From JALRHH01 sp964590315 (lineage in GTDB: Bacteria; Patescibacteriota; Saccharimonadia; Saccharimonadales; JALRHH01), in NCBI GenBank assembly GCA_964590315.1, contig CAZPVS010000003.1:17802-81801 (forward strand): a stretch of 64,000 bases of DNA. The letters run 5' to 3'. Shown here in pieces: positions 11,401 through 19,900 of this stretch. The notes under the pieces were generated by a model, which worked only from the letters and a program-made list of their open reading frames with translations, made no database searches and was not told the DNA's origin. Position numbers and translations under genes: made by a program. Every line of letters begins with the position of its first letter. Position 1 is the stretch's first letter.

Positions 11401-13756
11401 CGTTAGCAGACGCATTTGTAGTGTCAAGCACCCCTAGATTACCCGTACCTGCACCAGTCAGATTGAGTACTGCACCAGTAGACGCAGTGTACTGTTGGTT
11501 TAGGTTCAATATATTACTACTGTCATTGCATGTGCCAGCTGTCTGAGTACAGGTTGACTGGAGGTTGGCGAGCGCACCGGTAATGTTATAGGTTGCGCCA
11601 GCGTTGTTGACTGTATTGGATCTTACGAGGTTTAAGAATTGTCCAGAGTCGGTTCGAGTAGCCGCAGCGGTAAGTGTTCGGGTTGGCGTTACATTAAGAT
11701 ATGCACCGCTAAAGTCAGCTGTTATAGCAGATGCAGCGCCAGTAACGTTCAGCGCCTTACCTGTTGTGAAGCCATTTGCAGTAGTATTGAACAAGAATCC
11801 ATTACCTGTTGTGATACTTGTACCTGCTGCATTGAATGAAGACCCAGTTGAAGTACCCACAGCAGAGAAGCCTGTTCCGGCTGAACTGCTGCTTGCTGTG
11901 CCCAAGATGCTCAACCCACTGTTGACCGTATCGATGGTGAACACTGAGGCACCAGCGGCATTCGCGACATTAAGTGCAAAGTTGGTATTTTCAACAGAGC
12001 GTATTGCAACTGGTGCAGTAATAACCGAGCTGACCTGCAGTGTGCCAGTACTTGGTTGCATACCACTCTGGTTTACGCCCGAGTGCAAACCTATTCCGTC
12101 TATATATATAGTACGAGCAACTGCATCGTTTTGCATTATATAGATACTTGACGGCGCAGTGATGGTCGCTCCAGTAGTAAAGGTACAGTTTAGCCGATAC
12201 CAACCTGAGTTAGTCGCAGTCTGTACTGCGCAGTTAACGTTTGTACCAGAAACATCCTGTCGCCCCATAATAAATGCACTAACCGTTCCAGTACTAATCC
12301 TGACAAATGCGGTGAGCGTATACTGAGTAGATGGTGTCAGAGTAACATCATATGAAGCACCTTGGTTAGCTCCAGTCGTAGTGAAGCTCATGCTGTTTGC
12401 TCCGTACAACTTCTGGGCAGTAGACTGCGTCGGTGCGCCCGCACCACCCTTTGATGCCCAGCCACTTACACCACTCTCAAATGATGAGTTAGGTATGAGA
12501 TTCGTATATAGATCAGACGTGCCAGCAACCAGCACATCTTCAGCATCCTGATTCCGAATGACGAATGCCGATGAGTTGTCAGTGGAGGTTTGGATAGTAG
12601 TTTGTCCGCCGGTAAAGTTGATTGCCGTACCACTGAAGTTGAGCGTGTCAAGACTGTCACCCACGTTCACCGTGTCGGCATCTGTGTTGGTTGCAACATT
12701 GACTGTGTCACAACTTGCACTATTACATACAGAAATACTCGTGGCGGTACTATCGCCAATGCTGAGGGTGCCAGCGGCCCGAGTGTCTAGCGAGGAAGCA
12801 ACCTGGAGGTTACCTGCGGCAGTAACGGCGGCGAGTACTGATCCGGCACTTGCCTGGAATTGCATGAGATCAACGGTCTGCCCGTTAGCAGCCCCACGGA
12901 TAACACCACCAATTGTTCCATTGGCTCCGCTATCGCGTGCCTGGATATTGAAGTTGGTCTGAGTTTGTACAACGGTATCGTTCTGGATGTAGTAGGCGGA
13001 GCCTGCGGCTGCTGGACAGTTACTCGCTGCACCATTGTAAACACAAATTGTACCCGGACTGCCTGTTGTTGCGAGGCTCGTATCCGGGAAAAGATACGTT
13101 CTGTCTGCCGTTAAATTGCTGAAATCTACCGTACCCGTAAACGAACCCGTGTTTTTACTCAACGTCTCCGCGCTGTCGGCAACGGTTGCTCGGAACGCAA
13201 ATGGGACGCTCGTCAGCCTGATGCGGGGAGTCATCTCTCCATCCCATCCTGGAGCACCCGTACCACCAATGTTCATGGTGAGCCAGAGCTGCTGGTTCCA
13301 GATGTTGGTAGGAAGTGAAGTTACGTCACCGAGGTAGGCGCTTAGGTAACCGTTCTTGACCTGAATCTTGTTTCCGGCTGTGCGCGTCTCTGTCCACAAA
13401 CATGCAGCATCACCAGTACACGAACCCTGGGATGAGCCGGAGCTACTACTAGCGTTGTACAGTTTGAACTCAACGTTGTACGTTCCATCGGCAACCAGAC
13501 TACCGGAACTGTTGAGGAGACGTGCCTGGAAATTAAGTGTGGTAGGCGCAGCGGCATTGACGACAGGTGGGCTCGTGCGCGTAATAGAAACAACAGAGGT
13601 CAAGACTACCATGGTCAGTAACGCAACAAACACCCTCATCCACATGCGTGCGAGGGTGTGACGTAACAGTACTCGTGTTGGAGTTGGTTTTGACACTTTG
13701 TTTGGTAGTTGTTTGTATTGGCTTTTTGAAACTTTTTGTTCTTTGACCACGAGCAT
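5450..13756 (-). CDS. Giant tail-fibre-like surface protein with beta-helix domain (2768 aa)
   Basis: Residues 1-40 are basic, then one membrane segment or uncleaved signal (about 41-59). Residues ~70-200 match a domain common at the start of CPR fibre proteins (FQARLLNSSGSLVADGTY, LWTETRT). Long stretches of tail-fibre repeats follow (SLYADTSVLT, ITGIAGG, LSNNSGSSSAANRI types). A pectate-lyase/NosD-like right-handed beta-helix lies at about 1235-1500, opening with an AIKDSADYVADG segment and carrying NNIT/NTLQANTGNGIYIG strands. Two CBM-like jelly rolls are seen: one near residue 420-580 (LIPNSSFESGVSGW) and one near 2380-2530, both ending ARTIYID. The last ~170 residues form another beta-rich module. 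The start is the ATG at 13756, preceded by a weak GTAGGG. Function is inferred as an extracellular fibre or adhesin. The beta-helix DNA is shared with the giant gene at 21261-29285. Confidence 0.85.
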   Translation of the reverse strand: MLVVKEQKVSKSQYKQLPNKVSKPTPTRVLLRHTLARMWMRVFVALLTMVVLTSVVSITRTSPPVVNAAAPTTLNFQARLLNSSGSLVADGTYNVEFKLYNASSSSGSSQGSCTGDAACLWTETRTAGNKIQVKNGYLSAYLGDVTSLPTNIWNQQLWLTMNIGGTGAPGWDGEMTPRIRLTSVPFAFRATVADSAETLSKNTGSFTGTVDFSNLTADRTYLFPDTSLATTGSPGTICVYNGAASNCPAAAGSAYYIQNDTVVQTQTNFNIQARDSGANGTIGGVIRGAANGQTVDLMQFQASAGSVLAAVTAAGNLQVASSLDTRAAGTLSIGDSTATSISVCNSASCDTVNVATNTDADTVNVGDSLDTLNFSGTAINFTGGQTTIQTSTDNSSAFVIRNQDAEDVLVAGTSDLYTNLIPNSSFESGVSGWASKGGAGAPTQSTAQKLYGANSMSFTTTGANQGASYDVTLTPSTQYTLTAFVRISTGTVSAFIMGRQDVSGTNVNCAVQTATNSGWYRLNCTFTTGATITAPSSIYIMQNDAVARTIYIDGIGLHSGVNQSGMQPSTGTLQVSSVITAPVAIRSVENTNFALNVANAAGASVFTIDTVNSGLSILGTASSSSAGTGFSAVGTSTGSSFNAAGTSITTGNGFLFNTTANGFTTGKALNVTGAASAITADFSGAYLNVTPTRTLTAAATRTDSGQFLNLVRSNTVNNAGATYNITGALANLQSTCTQTAGTCNDSSNILNLNQQYTASTGAVLNLTGAGTGNLGVLDTTNASANGVSIDIQSSNAGQYVFKTTSNNGATTSFQVNGDGSIAAGASGTNFTVNGALVVNENVTINGNTTLGNAVTDTTDITGSLATKRGADYTTAGSANNVDFGGASLVRLDTSGAAQTITGIAGGRDGFMLTLVNADASANVTLSNDSGSSSAANRITTGTGADLILPAGASTTLIYDSGASLWRIVGGVATTGGGANQQLSNLSGTVAVNLSLLANADNTLDLGSTAASWRTLYADTSVLTAAVDYIGGGSGTLAVGNGATTTAVSLCNSATCDTIQIANNADADSLTVGDSLDTVGINGTVTVTGATSILGGTLNLNVSSNNTTNINTGTSTGAISIGNSAAGAIALQSGTSVGVTGVTNINVNANNATNINTGTSTGLVTIGGGSGTFSLQTTNIDISSAGAITGATGFTFAAGAYNFDQSASSGTFASGTGTATFNGDVVVAAGKSLTITGGNTASRPASPTEGMLYFDTTTKSLLTYSNGKWQADRSTATKTVAPSTASQAIKDSADYVADGTADQTEINSALTAAAGGKVYLFEGTFTTDDVISIPNNTTLSGAGRGTLIQFANIAGQTKNMITNTDTTTGTGVVIRDVRLDGDKATNTTGTMYGIYLEGMGSQSGSRQGGIVTNTWISNFISDGIRLNTSSYNNITNNTLQANTGNGIYIGNGRSNVVTNNILFGMTGHGIWLSASFFTMVANNNVVSSGSSGIRITSGTDNTITSNNLKDNTASTAHSSIYVNDSDRTHITSNTITDTAGTGYAIEVNDAASDNTYLSDNIYSGTGASSISDAGTNTIYAGQSNGSSYLLTPQDDFAITGNAASTVSTTAGDLTIQAGSGTVSLGSSTNLVSSGALSIRSGGANTLTVDTGGAATLNLGTTNANAVSISRTGITTTVNGALTVTQATTLNGGLTISNGGNVAFQRGTDFSTTGTSNNVDFGTGALFRLTGASAQTITGIAGGTDGRIITLMNIGANTATLSNNSGSSSAANRIITGTGSDLSILTGASVELAYDSGASLWRVIGAAAGGAGANTALSNLSSVAINTSLLTGADNTIDLGSAAFSWRSLYADTSVLTPTVDVSAAGTLSLGTTTATAITLGRSGAEVTVDSTRLSVNGNSITNSKLVVGGALNTTTTSSVYGIQNQFSVNPSGGSLSNVYGFINIPNLSGSNYTIGDVYGGYNRIDIAAGFTGVVTDARALYAAGPSIAGTGTITNYMGLEVGNLNGHGGNTSGTWNNYGVKVGSNTAAAGAGGTLNNYGLHITQPSGAGGTTNNYGIYIQGNGGGSTNYAIYSTSTAAALFSGQMVFSGVTTDITTGTNQDLTLLANGTGVINLDDSITAGGDITFAQGANRTLSVAQNTTANAAGYQMTLRAGQANGSTTGNTGGGLVLQGGDAAGSGNNNGGSVTISGGAATGSGSQGLVNLSTSAFTSAAEQAFTSSTSITAGNVDLYSSLPVKANTNLGSVLTVPDPAQSVIGRVLYISARSGSLDFTMRLNAARTPIDIAMKANSTATLIWNGTDWTAAGASSSTDLQSAYNNTLTSAGGAEIVLNASGGSADGFTIRNNGTTPINGGLLEVQSSIGTNLFSVNNRGTELADNGGAETSSSFNTDWTTVGSASRSRTTTAGQYVTGQAGVSVTTTALANDGVRNNLTANPVVSTTYQVSFTAKLSAGTFSTLQVAYSRDGGTDIEPCTSYSSQTLSTSVWTKITCTITTDSTTATNPDLIIRQTDATARTIYIDNLSFMRNDTTTQPSNVQIGGGIDGGPITLFTLDRSSAPPVANGDSTYYGSMYYDTTTGRIQCYESDGWGACGSAPDNIITLTPEYAGAVLNGSGVGTMTADFCGNGGGLSVNTTFCASGEARSYYRWTSPQATLQTYSIYVNYKLPSTFKGFLDANTIKLTAYRDDASDTNALANLEVYRKNVSGGTISLCGSSTNITQSSNSWEQRSQTGDETGCSFVAGDYVIFKINMSARNNKNVYVENLDFTFSNT
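8704..9655. repeat. 952-bp direct repeat, copy 1 (beta-helix module)
   Basis: By line-by-line comparison this block is identical to 21944-22895 (offset 13240). The first mismatches are at 8703 and 9656. It is coding in both giant genes, in the same frame. Beyond 9656 similarity continues for ~400 bp but with many silent differences. Confidence 0.95.
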
Positions 13757-14694
13757 CCCTACTCGATAGATCCTGATTTAAACCATAGTCTTGATATCCC
13801 TAGCAAGATCATGGTGGGCAGGCGTTTTGTTTGCCTGCCCTTTTGTAGTTTCGCTTTTTGCCAAGTTTTGTTGTCCCTAGGTACCACTTGTGAGGAGAAT
13901 GAACCTATGTGACCATTATCACTCTTAACCTTATAAAGTTCAAGTAAAAGTGTTCAAAATATTGTGTTCATGATTACACAAATAATTATTGGTTATTATT
14001 GGTGTTTATATAGTCATTACAACAACAAAATAAAGTATTCTAGTGTTATATGTCAGAATCATCCGATCATTACCATTTAATCTTGAACCATCATATGTTG
14101 TGTTTTTTGCTATGTACTTTACATAGGAGGTTCCTCTACCCAAAGTTTTCCACAAGCACTTTGGCCTATTCCCTTCATCTGATGGCATACGGACAAATAG
14201 TAGCTGTACCATGCGGCGACCTGAGCAGAACAACCATATAGACGGGACTAATAGCCGCCGAGTGCGTCTCGTCTAGAGCCTTCTCAGAATAGCTACGCTC
14301 ACGGAAATGTTGTAAAGTGGCGAGGGGAAGTACTGGTTGTCCAAGATATCGTGTATCACATCCTGAATGGGCGCGCGGTTCTCGAGGAAATTCACTCCAT
14401 ATGGGTGCTTGTTTATTTGCCGGCTCAGAGACATGACGACTGACAGTCGACGTGTCGTACAGCACCAACATACAAAGTACTTTGATCACGCATGGTGTTG
14501 TATTTTATGTTATGTTTAGTTGTAGTTTAGTACATTAACCCTTACAGTCATCTGTGTTTCTGAATACATTACATTATAGAATATATTCATTTATGTTGCG
14601 TTTTCTGCAACGTAACTTTGAAGACACGCATTAAGCATGAACGCTCCTCTCTGATGCCGCATATTCTGAATTCATTTATGGCATATGGAACTGA
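13757..14694. other. 938-bp AT-rich intergenic region without a supported gene
   Basis: No reading frame here resembles a gene. The clear structure is a strong hairpin (GGGCAGGC at 13816-13823, GCCTGCCC at 13833-13840) followed by TTTT on the plus strand, which looks like a terminator oriented against the neighbouring genes. A small GTTGC/GCAAC hairpin lies near 14596-14613. The promoter of the 2768-aa gene should lie in the 13757-13900 part, but no confident -35/-10 pair was found. Confidence 0.5.
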
Positions 14695-16260
14695 CTAAAG
14701 AATATTAGTCGGTGGGGTAATAAGCTTAACGCCTGACACCATCAATCCGTCTGCACCTTTCGTGAGCGCCGTGGTTGCGGCAGCGCTATTCGGGCATATG
14801 TGACCGATGACAGGCTTACCGTAAGATTTTATGGTATCCCACGTAGGCTGATCAGCGTTATAGTCCATTCCTAGGATTGACCACCTGCCCTGATATGTCG
14901 CAAAATTCGCTTCATCCGCCTGATAAAAGTAGCCCCAGGTCGTATACCCCCTATCACTGAAGTCTTTGGCCGGCCCTGTTGTATTTGCTACATTGCCTCC
15001 CACGCCGTAGTATTTGCCGACGATACGGCTGGTAGACCCCGGCAAAGTGTCAAGATAATCCAATAATTCTGCTCGGAATACCGCACTGAGGTATTTTGGA
15101 TCGACGAAGAGCACATGCGTGCTGTAATACATATCTATAAGCTCTTCGATACGCATATAAGGACGATTAGGCTGCGTGGGATTATTGACTGCGACGGAGC
15201 CCAGGATCTCATAACCCTGGACTTGGGCCCATGTCAGTGTCGTCTGGTCAACTCCAGTTACTCCTGAGGTCCGATCCATGGTTTGGTCATGGAGCCCAAA
15301 GAAAACACCGTCTATTGTTCTCCCTACCGATATTTCTAGTGCAGGATACCCGTACAGAGCAGATTGACCATAGGCGAATAAAGACATCTCTGGGAAATCA
15401 CGTGACCCTCCGCGGTGCGCAATGTAAAAGGTGTCTTGGGCAAGCATATGGGTAACTGACGTATAGCCTGGTCTGACAATCTTCATTCCGCCAGGTTCAA
15501 TTAAACCTCCCCCGCCATCTGAGACCTGGAAACGAGCATCTACAAGTACGGTACCGTTACTGACCTTGATAGGGAGTCCGATGGGGCCAGGAGGTGCGGC
15601 TGGTATGCCGATGATAGCAGCAAGCCCGTTGTGAGTATGTGGATTTGGGTAGGTTATGGTAGCTGAGCCAGTAGGGCCCGTCGTGGGGAATGGTTTCTCT
15701 GCTACAAGGGTTGATACATCAATGCCAAGATCGACATGATGCTTCGTAAAATTAGAAACGGTTATCTGCTCTGCGGTTTCTGTGGCTATGGTGCGTTCAA
15801 ATGCGAGAACGATACCCAGGGTATCGGGAGAAGTGGTCGTGATGGACGATGCTACTGCCGTTGTCGTAGTTCCAGTAGCAGCGCGGGTATCAAACGAGCC
15901 GATTACCCAATTCGCAACGACACCCCCATCACCTCCCCAAACGAATCGACTATAGGTACCATTCGTGTCGGCTGTCTGATTGAATGTGTAGGTGGCTGCA
16001 GGATTGTCGCATATACGCGCCCAGACACCGACGGACATGGTCCCAGAACCAACCTGGCCAAAAGGACGCAACACCGTCCAGTCGCCTGTGATACTCGGAA
16101 TTCTCATAGCCGTACCCGTCCCTGAAACAATCATCATTATCATCCAGTCACCAAGGGCGATGATGGAGCCGTTTCTATTAGCATTTGGATCGACGGTAAA
16201 AGTTGCTCCCGACCCGTTCGCTACGATATCCGTATAACCCGTAATTGTTGGCATTGCCAT
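14695..16260 (-). CDS. Phage-tail-like protein with glycerophosphodiester phosphodiesterase (GDPD/GlpQ) domain
   Basis: 521 aa without a signal peptide. Residues 1-220 are beta-rich and glycine/threonine-rich. A linker (GPIGLPIKVSNGTVLVDARF) resembles phage tail or neck proteins. Residues ~275-515 form a GDPD TIM barrel: AHRGG, then PEMS in the place of the usual ENT, LEIS, GLHDQTMDRTSG, later LFVDPKY, and DGLMVSG near the end. Known family members cleave glycerophosphodiesters, and some cleave glycerol-phosphate teichoic acids. Oddity: the usual E-x-D metal pair reads E-I-S, so one ligand is replaced and activity may be lost or altered. It starts 6 nt after the stop of the 95-aa gene, so the two are co-transcribed. 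A role in attacking the wall polymers of a Gram-positive host is an inference. Confidence 0.8.
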   Translation of the reverse strand: MAMPTITGYTDIVANGSGATFTVDPNANRNGSIIALGDWMIMMIVSGTGTAMRIPSITGDWTVLRPFGQVGSGTMSVGVWARICDNPAATYTFNQTADTNGTYSRFVWGGDGGVVANWVIGSFDTRAATGTTTTAVASSITTTSPDTLGIVLAFERTIATETAEQITVSNFTKHHVDLGIDVSTLVAEKPFPTTGPTGSATITYPNPHTHNGLAAIIGIPAAPPGPIGLPIKVSNGTVLVDARFQVSDGGGGLIEPGGMKIVRPGYTSVTHMLAQDTFYIAHRGGSRDFPEMSLFAYGQSALYGYPALEISVGRTIDGVFFGLHDQTMDRTSGVTGVDQTTLTWAQVQGYEILGSVAVNNPTQPNRPYMRIEELIDMYYSTHVLFVDPKYLSAVFRAELLDYLDTLPGSTSRIVGKYYGVGGNVANTTGPAKDFSDRGYTTWGYFYQADEANFATYQGRWSILGMDYNADQPTWDTIKSYGKPVIGHICPNSAAATTALTKGADGLMVSGVKLITPPTNIL

Positions 16261-16266
16261 ATCAGG

Positions 16267-16554
16267 CTATAGCCCCGTTATTGAAACGACTACCGTGTTG
16301 ACGGGTAAGGCCGGAGCATCAGCGTACTCGTTATATACCATAATTTTTGCACCGACGTCTGTTGCGTCTGCCTTTAAATCAAGAGCACCCTGAAGGCCTG
16401 TCACATCTGTAATATCATGAGAATGACTATTGTTAGCTTTATTCTCCCACTTAGATAGCGTGGCATTATAGCCGAGGACTTGGTTGTCCTGAGGATTATT
16501 AAGTGCTACGTCGTCTGCACCCGATATGTTTCCCCCAACTGGACTGAACGACAT
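16267..16554 (-). CDS. Small phage-tail-fibre-like protein (95 aa)
   Basis: No signal peptide or membrane segment. It contains an N-terminal segment with VLGYNATLSKWENKA and a SHDITDVTGLQGALDLKA segment, both typical of phage tail fibre and structural repeat proteins. It lies directly upstream of the GDPD-domain protein with a 6-nt gap and probably forms a two-gene unit with it. It could be a tail-fibre fragment, a trimerisation adaptor, or a chaperone for its neighbour; the sequence does not decide. The ATG at 16554 is the only sensible start. Confidence 0.7.
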   Translation of the reverse strand: MSFSPVGGNISGADDVALNNPQDNQVLGYNATLSKWENKANNSHSHDITDVTGLQGALDLKADATDVGAKIMVYNEYADAPALPVNTVVVSITGL

Positions 16555-16655
16555 GGCCGATACCTCATATTTATTTCAACCTGATCTTGCATAAACAATA
16601 GCAATTATGCCCGGGGTAGTCAATCTACCTATGAGGAGCGCCAGTAAGGCACTAA

Positions 16656-16690
16656 AAAAGCAGGGATTGCGAGATTCCCTGCTTTTATTG
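16656..16690 (-). terminator. Strong intrinsic terminator after the kelch gene
   Basis: A 9-bp perfect stem (AAGCAGGGA at 16659-16667, TCCCTGCTT at 16676-16684) is followed on the minus strand by TTTTTT. It should end the transcript covering the 2674-aa giant and the 1445-aa kelch gene. The plus-strand side is also T-rich, so it may work both ways. The rest of 16555-16906 holds nothing else I can support. Confidence 0.8.
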
Positions 16691-16906
16691 TAGTGCGTTT
16701 TTGTTTTTGTTTGGTTTGGAGTTTTCTGGTTTTGGTGCGTACCGTTCTGTGACGAACATATCGCTCAGCAAAACCTGATAATGATTATGATTGATTGTTT
16801 ACAAGGATGCAAGTGCTTTTGAATAAAAAAGTGATTCATTTTCCACAGGTATGTACACATGTATTATCACCTCTGTAAAGTAATCCGTACGGAGCAACAA
16901 TACTAC

Positions 16907-19900
16907 CTATTGGCTCAGTTTGCATGTATCAAGTGGCTGCTGTGTCTCGTTGTAAAACCATTTACCACCAAATAAACGTTTATTGGGTGGCGGCACCGTG
17001 GGTGACGTATAGTAGACAGTAACGTCAGTCACCTCACTCTGTACCGATCCCCCGCCAACCGTAGCTGTTTCAGAGTCATCAAGAATTAATGTAATCCACA
17101 CATAATTTACCGTACCGGCGGCACATGCCAATGGTGGCTCAGATCCTGATCCCTGACTTGCCCCTGCTGCTGCAGAAAGTACCCCGTCAGAACCAGCTGT
17201 TTTATATTGCAACGAACTTTGTCCACTCAGTGTTCCGTTAAAATATACTGAATCAAAATCGAGTGCACCGCCAAGTTCTACGAGCTTAGAATAATGTGAT
17301 ATACGGGGTGTAATTTTAAGTGGTGCGTACTGAACATCATTAAAGTATGTGGGCACCGAATCTAAGCCTCCTGCCAAGTACAGTCGGCCTCCGTATATAG
17401 CCACACCGCTGTCTGAACGAGGGTTAGTGAACATTTCTCTGTTTGTGCGCCATGTTCCGAGCGTTCCGTTAGCATTTATTGGCGCGTACTCCGTATTGAG
17501 CTGGTTTCCGACGGTATTTGTTCCCGTAAGTACGTACAATGATCCGTTGACAGCCTCCATTTTATGATAGCCTCTATCTGTCAAAAGATCGGCTGCATAG
17601 TTCCAGCTTCCTATACTGCCATTGCTATTCAGGGGCGCGTACTGAACATCGCGATAGTAATTACCTGCTGAGTCTCTGCCCCCAGATAGATATATGTATC
17701 CGTTATAAGCGGTTGTTCCGACAACCATACGAGATCCAGAAAAACTCGTACTAGCCGCCCATGTTCCTACGGTTCCATCTGTATTGATAGGTGCATAATA
17801 TGTCGTATCGTAGTAGGTAGCTCCATCACGCCCTCCTACTATATATAGGTAATTGTTATAGGCGGCGCTACCTGCATTGCCTCTCTTCGGGACACTCCCT
17901 GAAGAAAGATTCATAGTAGCAGGCGATGTCCATGCGCTTAAGCTGCCGTCACTATTTATGGTTGCGTACTCATAGGTATTAAGCCGCGTACCTCCGGTAG
18001 TTTCTCCGGTATATACATACACTCGATTGCCAGACACCCCAATCCCAAAATTATTCCGGGCAGTATTTAGGCTACTCCTTGCCGTCCAAGTACCGAGGCT
18101 GCCATCAGCATTAATTGGAGCAGAGTACACGTCATCAAGATACCCATCGGTTGGGTTATATCCCCCTACCGTGAAGAGATACCCCCTTGCGGCAAATATG
18201 TTGCCTCCGGAAAATCCATTTGTGTATATACTGCTGAGTCCTGTCGAAGTTGACCAAGCACCTATTGCGCCACTCCCCCCATTATTTAACCTAAAGCTGT
18301 ATACTTTGCGATTTTGCGTCGTTGAATCGAATCCAGTTCTTCCGTTTATAAGAAAGACTTTGTCCTCTGAAACTGCTATAGCGTGCATTGCCTGTGCGTT
18401 TGTCATGCTCTGACCCACCGTCCAGCTACCCAAAGTACCATCAGAATTAATCTTTGCATATTCGACGCTATCAAGCACTGTTGCGTTATTGTCATCGCCA
18501 CCTGCCACGTACAAGTAGCCGTTATAAGCGACTGCTTTATGACGTTGCCGTGCTGTATTAAGGGTGCTCGCACTTGACCATGTGGTGATACCGCCGCCGC
18601 TCGTAAGCTCTGTGTAATGAACTCTATCTTCGACGGCTCCGGCTCTCTGCCCACCGATAACGTACAAATACTTGCCATAAACCACAGCGGCCTCGTAGAC
18701 ACGCTGAATAGGAATTGTCTGTCCTGCTCCGTTGAGGAGCGTCCAGCTACCTACACTTCCGTCACTATTAATGGGCGCAGAGTATATCTTGTCATTGTCG
18801 GTATCGGTGTCTCCTAGTTGATAAATATAGCCGTTGTATGCGACAGCAGGATGACCAGCAACTGCAGCGGGATAGTTTGTTGCATTCGTAGTCCATGTAC
18901 TCATTCCGCAGCCGGAGTTATTAAGCGTGGTGTACTGAATTGTATCAAGGGAGACTCCGTCGCTACCGCCAATCAAATAAATCCGTCCGTTGTAAAATGC
19001 AAATCCAAAGTTTGATGTACCATAATTCATATATCGTGTGGGTGCTACGGCAGTCCAGGTGCCTAACGTATTAGCGCTCGAAATTGACGAATAGTACACC
19101 GTTGTAGAATAACCACCACCTGATCCACTATAGCCACCGACTAAATACATACAGCCCTTGTATGCAATTGCTGCGCCACCTGCTCTTCCTAAGTTAATAT
19201 TTACGGGTGACGTCGTGGAAGTACCGGTATCTGTTTCTGTCGTATAGTCCTGATTATGCCCCTGTGGGTTAATTGAAGCATATTGGACAGTATCCCTAGG
19301 TGCTCCATCCGTACCACCTGAAATATACAAATAACCCTTATACGCGACAAGAGCTGGGCCCCATACCTCATACGCTATATTACTCATCGTTCTTGGTTTG
19401 TCCACCGCCCCACTGGCAGTTACAAGAGCATATGTTGAGCCAGCAGTGCTATTAACGCCACCTGCCGTATATAGGTACCCATTATACGAAGTATATCCAA
19501 AGCGATAGTCTGTCTGAGGATAATTGTCCGCGACCGAGTTCGTCACCCAGGCTCCACTGTCAATACCTCCGGTTGCATTGATGGGCGCATATTGGATGTC
19601 CGCATAAACTGTAGATCCCTCCAGGGTACCCCTTGTCACGTATAAGTAGCCGTTATAGGCAAACACTCCTGGATCCATTCTTATATTCGTAAATGACGTG
19701 GTAGTCTGCCAAGCTGCGGTATCACCATTAGCTTTCAGGGCTGCAAACTGCACGGTTGCCGTGGGGGTTGATGAATTCCCACAGTTCGAAGTTGTTGTAT
19801 TATTACCACCTGCAGCATACAGGTACCCGTTGTACACTGCGTACCCTGCCCGACAGACACCAAGCGACATGGTATTGGCGCTTGTCATCCAAGAGCCTAC

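Noticed and set aside
14175..14489. 104-aa minus-strand ORF in the 13.8-14.7 kb gap
   Set aside because: No domain signal, no ribosome site, base composition like the surrounding non-coding DNA.
14695..16554. Prophage
   Set aside because: Only two phage-tail-like proteins; no capsid, terminase, portal or integrase in the window.
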